Shown piece by piece: positions 1 through 6,730 of a DNA stretch of 9,026 nt. The translations under genes were made by a program, and so were the position numbers. The stretch comes from Acidovorax sp. (GTDB taxonomy: Bacteria; Pseudomonadota; Gammaproteobacteria; Burkholderiales; Burkholderiaceae_C): the NCBI GenBank assembly GCA_011620245.1, contig WOZN01000028.1:2340-11365 (forward strand), read 5' to 3'. How positions within the stretch are numbered: the first letter of the stretch is position 1; each line of letters starts with the position of its first letter. The notes beneath the pieces are model-generated. The model saw only the letters and a list, made by a program, of their open reading frames with translations, made no database searches and was not told where the DNA came from.

Positions 1-217
1 CCACGCGCCAGGGCTGGCGGGGGTAGGCCAGCAGACCCAGTGTGGCCAGCGCGGTGAAGGCCAGGGCGTGCTGGGCCTTGTCCCACAGGCTGAAAACCTG
101 TGCCGGCAGATAGGCGGCGGGCATCAGCGACAGCACTGCAACGCACAGCAACAAGGCCCAGAAGCCCCACGCCAGCCCACGGGGCGACCACCGTAGCATG
201 GGCGCGGAGGTCCTCAT
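1..217 (-). CDS. VanZ family membrane protein, N-terminal part (cut by window edge)
   Basis: The minus strand is open from an ATG at 217 to the window edge, giving 72 residues. The N-terminus is basic, followed by a hydrophobic membrane segment at about residues 15-34 (GLAWGFWALLLCVAVLSLMP), a short loop (AAYLPAQVFSLW), and DKAQHALAFTALATLGLLAY leading into a second hydrophobic segment. A D-K-x2-H-x2-A-F pattern after the first membrane helix is characteristic of VanZ-like proteins, small multi-span membrane proteins named after a teicoplanin-resistance gene; chromosomal homologues have no settled function. The ATG overlaps the TGA of the upstream reductase gene (ATGA), so the two are probably translationally coupled in one transcript. 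The C-terminal part is outside the window, so domain completeness cannot be judged. Confidence 0.72.
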   Translation of the reverse strand, partial: MRTSAPMLRWSPRGLAWGFWALLLCVAVLSLMPAAYLPAQVFSLWDKAQHALAFTALATLGLLAYPRQPWRV

Positions 218-1134
218 GCGGCACCGCCTTGCTGCGCGGGCAGGTTCTTCTCCAGCAGCCGCACCAGCGTGTGCAGCAGCCGGTTGACGGGTGTGGCAAT
301 GCCCAGCGCCTCGCCCCGGCGCACGATGAAGCCATTGAGGTGGTCGATCTCGCTGCGCTTGCCGCGCGCCAGGTCCTGCGCGGTAGAGGACATTTGCGCG
401 GGCATGGTGGCCGCGAGCCGCAGCACGGCCTCCAGGGTGTCGGCCGGCAGCGCGACGCCGCTGGCCTGCGCCACCAGCCGGCATTCGTGCACGATGTCCT
501 GCATCACCTGGGGCACGGCCAGACCGGGGCTGTTCATGATCTCGCCATAGGGCAGCCGGGTGATGGCCGACAAGGCGTTGTAGGCGCAGTTGAGCACCAG
601 CTTGGCCCACAGCGCACCCGCCACGTTGCCGGACACCTGCACGGGCACGCCCGCCGCGCCCAGGGTGGCGGCGATGTTGGCGCTGGCGGGCGCGGGTGCA
701 ATCACCAGTTCGCCGCGCCCATGGTGCCGCACATGGCCCGGCCCGGCCATTTCGGTGGCCACGTACACCACGGCCGGGATGACAGGGCGGCCGATCACCG
801 CCTGCAGGCGCTCGGCATTGTCCACGCCGTTTTGCAGGCTGAGCACGACGGTGCCCTCGGCCAGATGCGGGGCCAGCGCGCGGCCCGCGCTTTCGGTGTC
901 GGTGGACTTCACACAAAACAGCACCCATTGCGCGCCACGCACCGCGCTGGCATCGGTGCTGGCCGCCACGCTCACCCGCTGAGAAAACGCCTGTGTTTCA
1001 AGCAGCAGGCCGTTGGCGTTGATGGCCTGGGCATGGGGCGCGCGGGCAATCAAGGTGACCTCATGGCCTGCGCGCGCCAGCATGCCGCCGTAATAGCAGC
1101 CCACGGCGCCTGCGCCCATCACGGCAATCTTCAT
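214..1134 (-). CDS. panE: 2-dehydropantoate 2-reductase (ketopantoate reductase)
   Basis: This 306-residue protein should reduce 2-dehydropantoate to pantoate with NADPH in the cytoplasm, a step of pantothenate and coenzyme A synthesis. The N-terminus carries a Rossmann dinucleotide-binding motif (MKIAVMGAGAVGCYYGG) followed by a basic residue after the second strand (LIARAPHA), fitting NADP preference. QNGVDN at 101-106 supplies the conserved Asn. The C-terminal helical domain has the catalytic Lys at 178 (LWAKLVLNCAYNALSA) with Asn182 and Asn186, and SSTAQDLARGKRSEIDHLNG provides the conserved Ser and Glu262. Length is normal for the family. An AAAGG Shine-Dalgarno at 1146-1142 lies 7 bp before the ATG. 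It overlaps the VanZ-like gene by 4 bp. Many bacteria carry paralogues of this family that act on other 2-keto acids, so the exact substrate is inferred. Confidence 0.9.
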   Translation of the reverse strand: MKIAVMGAGAVGCYYGGMLARAGHEVTLIARAPHAQAINANGLLLETQAFSQRVSVAASTDASAVRGAQWVLFCVKSTDTESAGRALAPHLAEGTVVLSLQNGVDNAERLQAVIGRPVIPAVVYVATEMAGPGHVRHHGRGELVIAPAPASANIAATLGAAGVPVQVSGNVAGALWAKLVLNCAYNALSAITRLPYGEIMNSPGLAVPQVMQDIVHECRLVAQASGVALPADTLEAVLRLAATMPAQMSSTAQDLARGKRSEIDHLNGFIVRRGEALGIATPVNRLLHTLVRLLEKNLPAQQGGAA

Positions 1135-1230
1135 GGAACAACCTTTGTCTCAAGCCCGACTTCGGGCGAAGGCGCCATTGTGCGATGCCAGTGGCAGGCA
1201 CAGCGAATCCGGGAACCGGCCGCCCGCTTT

Positions 1231-1243
1231 GCTGTCAGACAGC
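1231..1243. promoter_or_regulatory. Palindrome GCTGTCAGACAGC between divergent genes
   Basis: A perfect inverted repeat with 6-bp arms and a one-base centre lies in the 165-bp gap between the divergent panE and DUF2242 genes, 57 bp before the lipoprotein start. It is nested in a looser repeat, CCCGCT at 1223-1228 against AGCGGG at 1241-1246. A second hairpin, GCCCGA-CT-TCGGGC, lies nearer panE at about 1157-1170. The symmetry and position would suit an operator for a dimeric regulator, but nothing identifies one. No convincing -10/-35 pair was found for either gene. Confidence 0.25.
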
Positions 1244-1284
1244 GGGTGGCATGACCCTGCGATGCCCGCGAAAATTTTCACCCC

Positions 1285-1290
1285 AAGGAG
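1285..1290 (+). promoter_or_regulatory. Shine-Dalgarno AAGGAG that selects a TTG start
   Basis: AAGGAG lies 9 bases before the TTG at 1300, and 24 bases before the first in-frame ATG at 1315, too far to serve it. This is the main reason for choosing TTG as the start of the DUF2242 lipoprotein gene. Confidence 0.6.
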
Positions 1291-1299
1291 TGCCCGGTT

Positions 1300-1902
1300 T
1301 TGCGTTTTTCCTGGATGCCCCAGTGCACCCCTTTTCAGGCTGCAGCGCGCGCGCCTGCTGGGCGCGCAGTGTTGCCAGTCACCTTGTGCCTGTTGGCCAT
1401 GCTTGCCCTGCTGGCCGGGTGCTCCGCACCGGCCAAGCTGTATTCGCCGCAGGAGGATTTCGGTTCGGTGGCCACCTATTCGCGCCTGTTCGATGCCGCG
1501 CCCGCCCAAACCTGTGAGGCTGCCCGCCGCGCCCTGTTGAGCCAGGGCTACATCATCAACACCCATCTGGCCGAGATGGTGGAGGGCCGCAAGAACTTTC
1601 AGCCCGAGGCCAACGCGCACCTGCAAATGATGATCCGCGTGGTGTGCGTGCCCGAAAGCGCCAATGGCAAGGTCAGCCTGGGCTTTGTGACTGCCCTGCA
1701 AGACCAGTACACCCTCAAGAAGACCAACAACTCTGCCAGTGTGGGCGTGGGGGGCGTGGGCTCACTTTCCCTGCCCCTGCTGGCCAGCGACGAAGCCATG
1801 ATCAAGGTGGGCAGAGAAACCATCACCTCGGATGTCTTCTACGACAGCTTTTTTGACCTTGTCAAGCGCTACCTGGTCATGGGTGAACTGCCGGTGCAAT
1901 AG
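1300..1902 (+). CDS. DUF2242 family lipoprotein
   Basis: This 200-residue protein begins with a long basic leader, a hydrophobic stretch (VLPVTLCLLAMLALLAGC) and a lipobox LLAGC with the lipidated Cys at 41, followed by Ser at +2, which favours outer-membrane sorting. The mature part contains CEAARRALLSQGYIINTH, then GRKNFQPEANAHLQMMIRVV, then a glycine-rich stretch (SVGVGGVGSLSLPL) and a C-terminal FYDSFFDLVKRYL. I recognise this layout as DUF2242, a family of unknown function frequent in betaproteobacteria; the assignment is from memory. The TTG start is chosen on the AAGGAG at 1285-1290; an ATG at 1399 would leave no basic leader before the hydrophobic core. It is transcribed away from panE and is 213 bp from the kinase gene, so it is probably a separate unit. 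Confidence 0.75.
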   Translation: MRFSWMPQCTPFQAAARAPAGRAVLPVTLCLLAMLALLAGCSAPAKLYSPQEDFGSVATYSRLFDAAPAQTCEAARRALLSQGYIINTHLAEMVEGRKNFQPEANAHLQMMIRVVCVPESANGKVSLGFVTALQDQYTLKKTNNSASVGVGGVGSLSLPLLASDEAMIKVGRETITSDVFYDSFFDLVKRYLVMGELPVQ

Positions 1903-2047
1903 GCGTGGCCGGCGCCAAGGGCATGGTGCCGTATTGCCGATGGGCGCTTGCACCCGGGCTGTGCGCTGCCATACCGCATGCAGGCGGACGGGTGGCAGCG
2001 ATGTCGCTGGCCCCTGCGAGATCATGAACACGTTCTTACGGCTGTCA

Positions 2048-2074
2048 TAAAAATGCAACTCGATTGGCCGAAGA
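2048..2074 (+). promoter_or_regulatory. Candidate sigma-28 (FliA) promoter of the chemotaxis-like operon
   Basis: The sequence reads TAAAAATG (2048-2055), an 11-base spacer, then GCCGAAGA (2067-2074). The established FliA consensus is TAAAGTTT-N11-GCCGATAA. The TAAA core, the exact 11-base spacing, and GCCGA plus the final A all match. Transcription would begin near 2081, giving a leader of about 35 bases to the ATG at 2116. Sigma-28 drives late flagellar and chemotaxis genes, so this fits the genes downstream. It was found by eye within a 213-bp gap, so chance cannot be excluded. No sigma-70 promoter stands out in the same gap. Confidence 0.45.
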
Positions 2075-2115
2075 TTGCATCAATTTGTTACTGGCGGCGC
2101 AGTCGTCTCTTCTTC

Positions 2116-4452
2116 ATGACCGTACGACAACGCATCATTCTTCTGCTCGTCCTGACCTTTGCTGCATTGGGCAGTATCGGCGGATTCGCGCTCTACCAGT
2201 CCAAAAAGGGGGCCCGCGAGGTCAGGTCCGTTACCGAGGGCGTGGTGCCCAGCACCATCCAGTCGGTGGAATTGATGGGGCAGCTCAAAGACATCCAGAT
2301 CGCAACCCTGTCGATGGTCGCGGCGCCCGACAAGGAGGCCGCCCAGCGGGCCCATGAGAAGCTGAGTTTGCACAAAGCCAGTCTGGAAAAGGCGCTGCAG
2401 GACCAGGCCGAGCACGCTGACAGCCATGCGCAGCGTGGCATTGTCAAGGAGGCGCAGGATAGCCTGAGCAACTATTTCGCGGCCATTGACGACACTGCGA
2501 ACTTCAAGCTCGCGGGCCAGCAGGATCTGGCCGAGGCCACCATGGCAGCCACCGTGGACCAGTATCTGCGCGAACAAGGGCTGTTGCTTGATGCGTTGCA
2601 GCTGGAAAAGCGCCGCAGCAAGGACGAGGCCATCGAGGCGCTCAACCAGAACCTCATGGACACCAGCGCCACGCTGGCGGCCGTCACGGTGGTGTCGGTG
2701 CTGGGTCTGGCCTTCATCGGCTATCTGCTGTACCGGCAGATCATCCATCCCATCGGCGAGATGGAAGCCAAGATGACCGCCATCGCCACCAGCCAGGATT
2801 TCACGCACCGCGTGCCCGTAACCCGGCAGGACGAGATCGGGCGCTCGCTCATGGCCTTCAACACCATGGTCGAGAAGATCCAGCAAAGCAGCGAACTGGT
2901 GCGCCAGAAGAACGCGGACATCCAGGCCATGCTGCACTACATCCCGCAGGGCATTTTGACGCTGCAGTCCGGTGGATTGATTCACCCCGAGTTTTCCGAG
3001 CACCTGACCGCGCTGCTGGAGCGGCGCGACATCGCTGGCCAGACCGTGGCGGATGTGGTCTTTGCCGGGGCAGATATCGGGGTGGATGCCAGGGACCAGG
3101 CCCTTGCCGCCATCGACGCGTGCATCGGCGAGGATGCGATGAACTTCGATTTCAATGCCCACCTGCTGCCCCGCGAGATCGTTCGGCCACAGCTGGACGG
3201 CAGCGCGCGCAGTTGGGAGCTGGGCTGGTCGCCCATCACCAGCGAGGGCGGCACGATCGAGCGGCTCATGCTGTGCATTCGCGACGTCACCGAGCTGCGC
3301 CAGCTCGCGCATGCCGCGCATGCCCAGCAGCAGGAACTGGCGATCATCGGCCAGATCCTCGGCATGGACCGGGACAAGTTCCAATCCTTCGTTGCGGGCG
3401 CCACGGCGTTCCTGCAGGCCAACGAGCGCCTCATCGGGCAGGCCGCCGCCAACGCCGATGCGCGCCCGGCGGCCATCGCCGAGCTGTTCCGCAACATGCA
3501 CACCATCAAGGGCAATGCACGCACCTATGGCCTGCAGCAGCTCACCGATGTGGTGCATGCGGCCGAGCAACGCTACGACCAGCTCCGGCAAGACCCTGCT
3601 GCCTGGGCAACAGACAGGCTCCAGTCGGACCTGGCCGGCGTGCGGGAGATGCTGGCCATCTACCAGATGGTCAACGAGATCAAGCTGCGCGGCTGGAGCG
3701 CGGATGCGCCTGCCTCCAGCGGCCAGATGGTGGCGCTGGCGCGGGAGCAGGTCGAGGCGCTGGCGCGCGCAATGTGCGACGCAGCGGGCAGCGACGATAT
3801 GGCCTTGCTCCGCTCCGCCACGGTGCAGGCTGGCAACGCATTGCATGGCTGGGTTGGCGTGCGCCTTTCTGACGCGTTGAGCGGTCCGCTGGCCTCCCTG
3901 CCGTCGCTGGCCAAAGAGCTGGACAAAGAGCCGCCCCTGGTGCAGGTGAACGACGCCGACATCGTTTTGCGCCACCAGATTGCCGACATGCTGCGCGATG
4001 TGTTCACGCACCTGCTGCGCAACTCCATGGACCATGGCATCGAAGAGGCTGCAACCCGGATGAGCGCGGGCAAGCAGCCCGCCGGCAGCATCGTCATCGA
4101 CATGGCGCTGAATGAGGAACACCTGCAGTTGCGCATTGCTGATGACGGCCGGGGGCTCGACCTCAAACGCATCCGCGCCAAGGCGCAGCAGGCCGGGCTG
4201 CTTGCGCCACATGATGAACCCAGCGACGAGGCGCTGGCGCAACTGGTTTTCGAGCCAGGCTTCTCCACCGCCTCTGCCGTCACTGCGGTGTCGGGCCGGG
4301 GTGTGGGCATGGATGCGGTAAAGGCCTTCGTTGCGGAACATGGCGGCAGCGTCGCCCTGCAGCTGCGTGCTGCTGCCACCGAGAGCACCCAACGGGCTTT
4401 TGATATCCTGATCCACCTGCCCGCGCGGCACGCCTTGCGCGTGCCGTCCTGA
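2116..4452 (+). CDS. Transmembrane CheA-like hybrid histidine kinase (receptor-like sensor, HAMP, PAS-like, HPt, HATPase)
   Basis: This 778-residue membrane kinase joins a sensor to a CheA-type catalytic core. In order: TM helix at 6-26; predicted periplasmic helical region at 30-185 resembling four-helix-bundle receptor sensors; TM helix at 186-206; HAMP at about 205-260 (HPIGEMEAKMT ... DEIGRSLMAFNTM); PAS-like region at about 265-395; HPt at about 415-525 with phospho-acceptor His462 in MHTIKGNARTYG; CheA-type ATPase at about 600-770. All ATP-site boxes are intact: N box HLLRNSMDHGIE (Asn636), G1 DDGRG (677-680), F box VFEPGFSTA, G2 SGRGVGMDAV. Unlike CheA, the HPt is central, no clear P2 or P3 is seen, and the protein ends right after the ATPase, with no CheW-like P5. 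It should phosphorylate His462 and pass phosphate to the CheY-like protein of the same cluster. The ATG at 2116 is preferred because the membrane helix follows at once and the in-frame ATG at 2053 lies inside the promoter candidate; no good Shine-Dalgarno precedes it. Confidence 0.88.
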   Translation: MTVRQRIILLLVLTFAALGSIGGFALYQSKKGAREVRSVTEGVVPSTIQSVELMGQLKDIQIATLSMVAAPDKEAAQRAHEKLSLHKASLEKALQDQAEHADSHAQRGIVKEAQDSLSNYFAAIDDTANFKLAGQQDLAEATMAATVDQYLREQGLLLDALQLEKRRSKDEAIEALNQNLMDTSATLAAVTVVSVLGLAFIGYLLYRQIIHPIGEMEAKMTAIATSQDFTHRVPVTRQDEIGRSLMAFNTMVEKIQQSSELVRQKNADIQAMLHYIPQGILTLQSGGLIHPEFSEHLTALLERRDIAGQTVADVVFAGADIGVDARDQALAAIDACIGEDAMNFDFNAHLLPREIVRPQLDGSARSWELGWSPITSEGGTIERLMLCIRDVTELRQLAHAAHAQQQELAIIGQILGMDRDKFQSFVAGATAFLQANERLIGQAAANADARPAAIAELFRNMHTIKGNARTYGLQQLTDVVHAAEQRYDQLRQDPAAWATDRLQSDLAGVREMLAIYQMVNEIKLRGWSADAPASSGQMVALAREQVEALARAMCDAAGSDDMALLRSATVQAGNALHGWVGVRLSDALSGPLASLPSLAKELDKEPPLVQVNDADIVLRHQIADMLRDVFTHLLRNSMDHGIEEAATRMSAGKQPAGSIVIDMALNEEHLQLRIADDGRGLDLKRIRAKAQQAGLLAPHDEPSDEALAQLVFEPGFSTASAVTAVSGRGVGMDAVKAFVAEHGGSVALQLRAAATESTQRAFDILIHLPARHALRVPS

Positions 4453-4473
4453 GCGCGCCGGAGCACAGTTCCC

Positions 4474-5181
4474 ATGGAAATGCTGATTTCGTTCGTGAGC
4501 GGAGCCGTGGCCAGCGCCCTGGTGTCGGGCTGGTGGTTCGCGCGCATGGCACGGCGGCGCGCCCGGCTCTCCCCCGTCATCGACCATGACGCACCCCGGC
4601 GGGAGGCTGAGGCACAGTGGCAGGCACAGGTCGAAGATCTGCAGATGGCGCTGCAACAGTCTGACCACGAATTGCAGGCGGCACTGCAGCGCCTGCCCAG
4701 CGAACTGCAGGCGCTGGAGTACAGCGCCCAGACCAAGACCCGGTCGCTCATCGACGGCGCCACCGTGCACACGAGCGCACTCTCCGGCTCGCTTGCAGAA
4801 CTGCAAGGCATCAGAAAGACCTTCGAGCGCTGGCACGCCGACATGAGCCAGCTGGTGGCACACAACAAGGACATGCACCAGAAGAACGACGAATTCGCGC
4901 GCATCGTGTCGCAGATGATCATCGTGGCGCTGAATGCCTCCATCGAGGCGGCCCACGCAGGCGCGGCAGGCCGGGGCTTTGCCGTGGTCGCGAATGAAAT
5001 GCGGGAGCTGTCGGTGCGGGCCGAAGCCCTCTCCAGGCACTACCGCGACAACCTCTACAAAAACGACCTGATCGCCACCACGGTCTTCCAGGACATGCAG
5101 GCCGGCGGCAAGATGGTGATCAATACGGCCAGCGCGCTGGAGTTGAGCAATCAGAAAGTCCAGGCGGCGCTGCACGCATGA
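4474..5181 (+). CDS. Minimal chemoreceptor-like protein (anchor, coiled coil, MCP signalling tip)
   Basis: This 235-residue protein begins with a membrane anchor (LISFVSGAVASALVSGWWFA, residues 4-23) and a basic stop-transfer segment (RMARRRAR). A long helical region at about 45-148 follows, then the chemoreceptor hairpin tip at about 150-183 (VALNASIEAAHAGAAGRGFA, then VVANEMRELSVRA) and a short return helix to 235. There is no sensor domain or HAMP, and the signalling domain is shorter than in typical receptors. Aligned by eye with E. coli Tsr, Glu385 is kept (Glu158) but trimer-contact residues Phe373 and Arg388 correspond to Ser146 and His161. It starts 21 bp after the kinase stop and overlaps the CheX-like gene by 4 bp. 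The role is probably scaffold or adaptor in the same pathway; its direct partner is unknown, since neither a CheW gene nor a P5 domain is present here. Confidence 0.82.
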   Translation: MEMLISFVSGAVASALVSGWWFARMARRRARLSPVIDHDAPRREAEAQWQAQVEDLQMALQQSDHELQAALQRLPSELQALEYSAQTKTRSLIDGATVHTSALSGSLAELQGIRKTFERWHADMSQLVAHNKDMHQKNDEFARIVSQMIIVALNASIEAAHAGAAGRGFAVVANEMRELSVRAEALSRHYRDNLYKNDLIATTVFQDMQAGGKMVINTASALELSNQKVQAALHA

Positions 5182-5744
5182 ACCGAGCTCCCGAAATAAG
5201 TGCCCGCGCCAAGGCCAGCCTGGGCCGCATGATGGAACTGGGCCTGCGCCATGGCATTGCGGGTGGCGCCCCCGGCGTCGACATCCAAGCCATCAACCAT
5301 ATCGAGGGCGGCACCGGCACCCGCATGGTGGTGCTCACCATTGCTTCCTACACGTTTCGCATCATCACTGCGCTGCATTTCGAGGAGTCGGCGCCCATGA
5401 AGGCATACATGGCGCAAATTGGCCAGCGCCCGCCCGGGTCGATGACCCACCAGGATTTCATCGACGCCATCTGCGAAAGCAGCAACATGTGCAGCGGCAC
5501 CCTCAACCGCGAACTGGGCAACTTCTACAACGGTCTGGGTCTTTCGACCCCGCAGATCCTGGACATCCGGAGCCTGCCCCACCTCGATCATCTCGGTGCC
5601 CAGCATTTGCAGCATTTCCGGGTGGATACGCCGGATGGCCTGCGCCTGCATGCGTCACTGTGTGCGAGGGTCTATGAGCCCATGGACTTCGAGTGGAAGG
5701 CCGCAGAGCAACCCGCCAGCACCGGAGAGCTGGAGCTGTTCTGA
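5178..5744 (+). CDS. CheX-like (CheC/CheX/FliY family) CheY-phosphate phosphatase candidate
   Basis: The 188-residue product contains DAICESSNMCSGTLNRELG, which fits the family signature D/S-x3-E-x2-N-x22-P: Asp96, Glu100, Asn103 and, 21 residues later, Pro125 (one residue short of the published spacing). In CheC, CheX and FliY the Glu and Asn are the phosphatase residues. One motif copy points to CheX rather than two-site CheC. The stretch before it (MVVLTIASYTFRIITALHF) looks like the beta strands of the CheX fold. The protein is longer than a typical CheX by about 30 residues, with an extra acidic C-terminal tail. It is predicted to be cytoplasmic and to strip phosphate from the CheY-like protein encoded 48 bp downstream. 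The ATG overlaps the receptor's TGA, indicating coupled translation. The assignment rests on motif and context only. Confidence 0.7.
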   Translation: MNRAPEISARAKASLGRMMELGLRHGIAGGAPGVDIQAINHIEGGTGTRMVVLTIASYTFRIITALHFEESAPMKAYMAQIGQRPPGSMTHQDFIDAICESSNMCSGTLNRELGNFYNGLGLSTPQILDIRSLPHLDHLGAQHLQHFRVDTPDGLRLHASLCARVYEPMDFEWKAAEQPASTGELELF

Positions 5745-5792
5745 CGCCTGCCTTCCCCTCGCTCCCAATACCTGCAATCCAAGGACACCCCA

Positions 5793-6161
5793 ATGGCAAA
5801 CGTACTCATCGTCGATGACTCCAGCACCGTTCGCAACGAGCTCGGCGACTTTCTTACCAAAAACGGCTTCAAGGTGGCTTTTGCCGTCGATGGCGTGGAC
5901 GGCTTGGCCAAACTGCGGCAAGACCCCGCCATCAAGCTGGTCGTCTGCGACGTGAACATGCCCAACATGGACGGGCTCACCATGGTCGAGAAAGTGCGCA
6001 GCGAACTGCGCAACAGCACCGTGAACATCATCATGCTGACCACCGAGAACTCCCCCACCATGAAGGAGCGCGGCAAGGCTGCCGGCATCCGCGGCTGGAT
6101 CGTGAAGCCGTTCAACGGGCCCGCCGTGCTGAACTCTTTCAAGACCATGGCGGGGGTCTGA
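5793..6161 (+). CDS. CheY-like single-domain response regulator
   Basis: A stand-alone receiver domain of 122 residues with every activation residue in place: acidic pair Asp8-Asp9 (LIVDDSSTVR), phospho-acceptor Asp53 (CDVNMPNMDG), Thr83 (IIMLTTE) and Lys105 (GWIVKPF). Relative to Asp53 these sit at the same spacing as Asp57, Thr87 and Lys109 of E. coli CheY. The switch position, Tyr106 in E. coli, is Trp102. There is no output domain, so it must act by binding a partner, such as the flagellar switch or an enzyme, or pass phosphate onward. AAGGA at 5781-5785 lies 7 bases before the ATG. As the last gene of the cluster, 48 bp after the CheX-like gene, it is the natural substrate of both the kinase and the phosphatase. 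It ends 18 bp from the convergent pseudouridine synthase gene, and no terminator is obvious there. Confidence 0.88.
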   Translation: MANVLIVDDSSTVRNELGDFLTKNGFKVAFAVDGVDGLAKLRQDPAIKLVVCDVNMPNMDGLTMVEKVRSELRNSTVNIIMLTTENSPTMKERGKAAGIRGWIVKPFNGPAVLNSFKTMAGV

Positions 6162-6179
6162 ACGCTTCGGGTGTCTTGC

Positions 6180-6716
6180 TCAGCCCGCCCAGGCCCCCGG
6201 CGCCAGCCCCTCCAGCGTGTATGGCCCGATGGCCGCGCGAACCAGCCGCAGGGTGGGGTGGCCCACGGCGGCCGTCATGCGCCGCACCTGGCGGTTGCGG
6301 CCCTCTCGGATGACGAGCTCGATCCACGCCGTAGGAATGGCCTTGCGCTCGCGGATGGGCGGGTTGCGCGCCCACAGCGCGGGCGGCGGCTGCAGCAGGC
6401 GCGCGCGGGCGGGCAATGTGGGGCCGTCGTTCAGCTGCACACCGTGGCGCAGCGCGGCCAGCGCGGCTTCATCAGGAATGCCTTCCACCTGCACCCAGTA
6501 GGTTTTTTCCATCTTGAAGCGCGGATCGGCAATGCGGGCCTGCAGCCTGCCATCGCCGGTGAGCAGCAGCAAACCTTCGCTGTCGGCATCCAGCCGCCCG
6601 GCCACGTACACGCCGGGCAGATCGATATAGTCCTTGAGCCCCTGCCACTTGCCTTCGGCCGTGAACTGGCTGAGCACGCCATAGGGTTTGTTGAAGAGGA
6701 TCAGGCGCGGGGTCAT
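6180..6716 (-). CDS. rluE: 23S rRNA pseudouridine synthase, RluE type (RsuA/RluE family)
   Basis: This 178-residue enzyme should isomerise one uridine in rRNA to pseudouridine. It starts directly with the catalytic domain ([14 protein letters not shown]) and lacks the N-terminal S4 RNA-binding domain of RsuA, RluB and RluF, as RluE does. The catalytic motif [18 protein letters not shown] places the nucleophile at Asp43. [24 protein letters not shown] and HPTLRLVR are further family motifs. RluE modifies U2457 of E. coli 23S rRNA; the target here is inferred from the missing S4 domain. Length is a little below that of E. coli RluE. The ATG at 6716 has no Shine-Dalgarno: upstream reads CGGCCCACTGC, and a 54-bp repeat begins 14 bp away. 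The gene converges on the CheY-like gene. Confidence 0.85.
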   Translation of the reverse strand: MTPRLILFNKPYGVLSQFTAEGKWQGLKDYIDLPGVYVAGRLDADSEGLLLLTGDGRLQARIADPRFKMEKTYWVQVEGIPDEAALAALRHGVQLNDGPTLPARARLLQPPPALWARNPPIRERKAIPTAWIELVIREGRNRQVRRMTAAVGHPTLRLVRAAIGPYTLEGLAPGAWAG

Positions 6717-6730
6717 GCAGTGGGCCGATT

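Noticed and set aside
100..1254. Plus-strand frame of 384 codons over panE
   Set aside because: It has a His/Gln/Ala/Gly-rich, low-complexity character and lies opposite a well-supported reductase gene; no domain is visible.
1948..2115. Longer start (TTG 1948 or ATG 2053) for the kinase gene
   Set aside because: The extra residues are not signal- or sensor-like, no ribosome site precedes them, and the region carries the candidate promoter.
3660..4943. Minus-strand frame of 427 codons
   Set aside because: Ser/Ala/Arg-rich shadow of the kinase and receptor genes, with no motif and no ribosome site of note.
2080..5175. Antisense open frame of 1031 codons opposite the kinase and receptor genes
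   Set aside because: Long antisense frames are common in high-GC genes with strong third-position bias. The translation shows no recognisable domain, and the opposite strand has clear kinase and receptor motifs.
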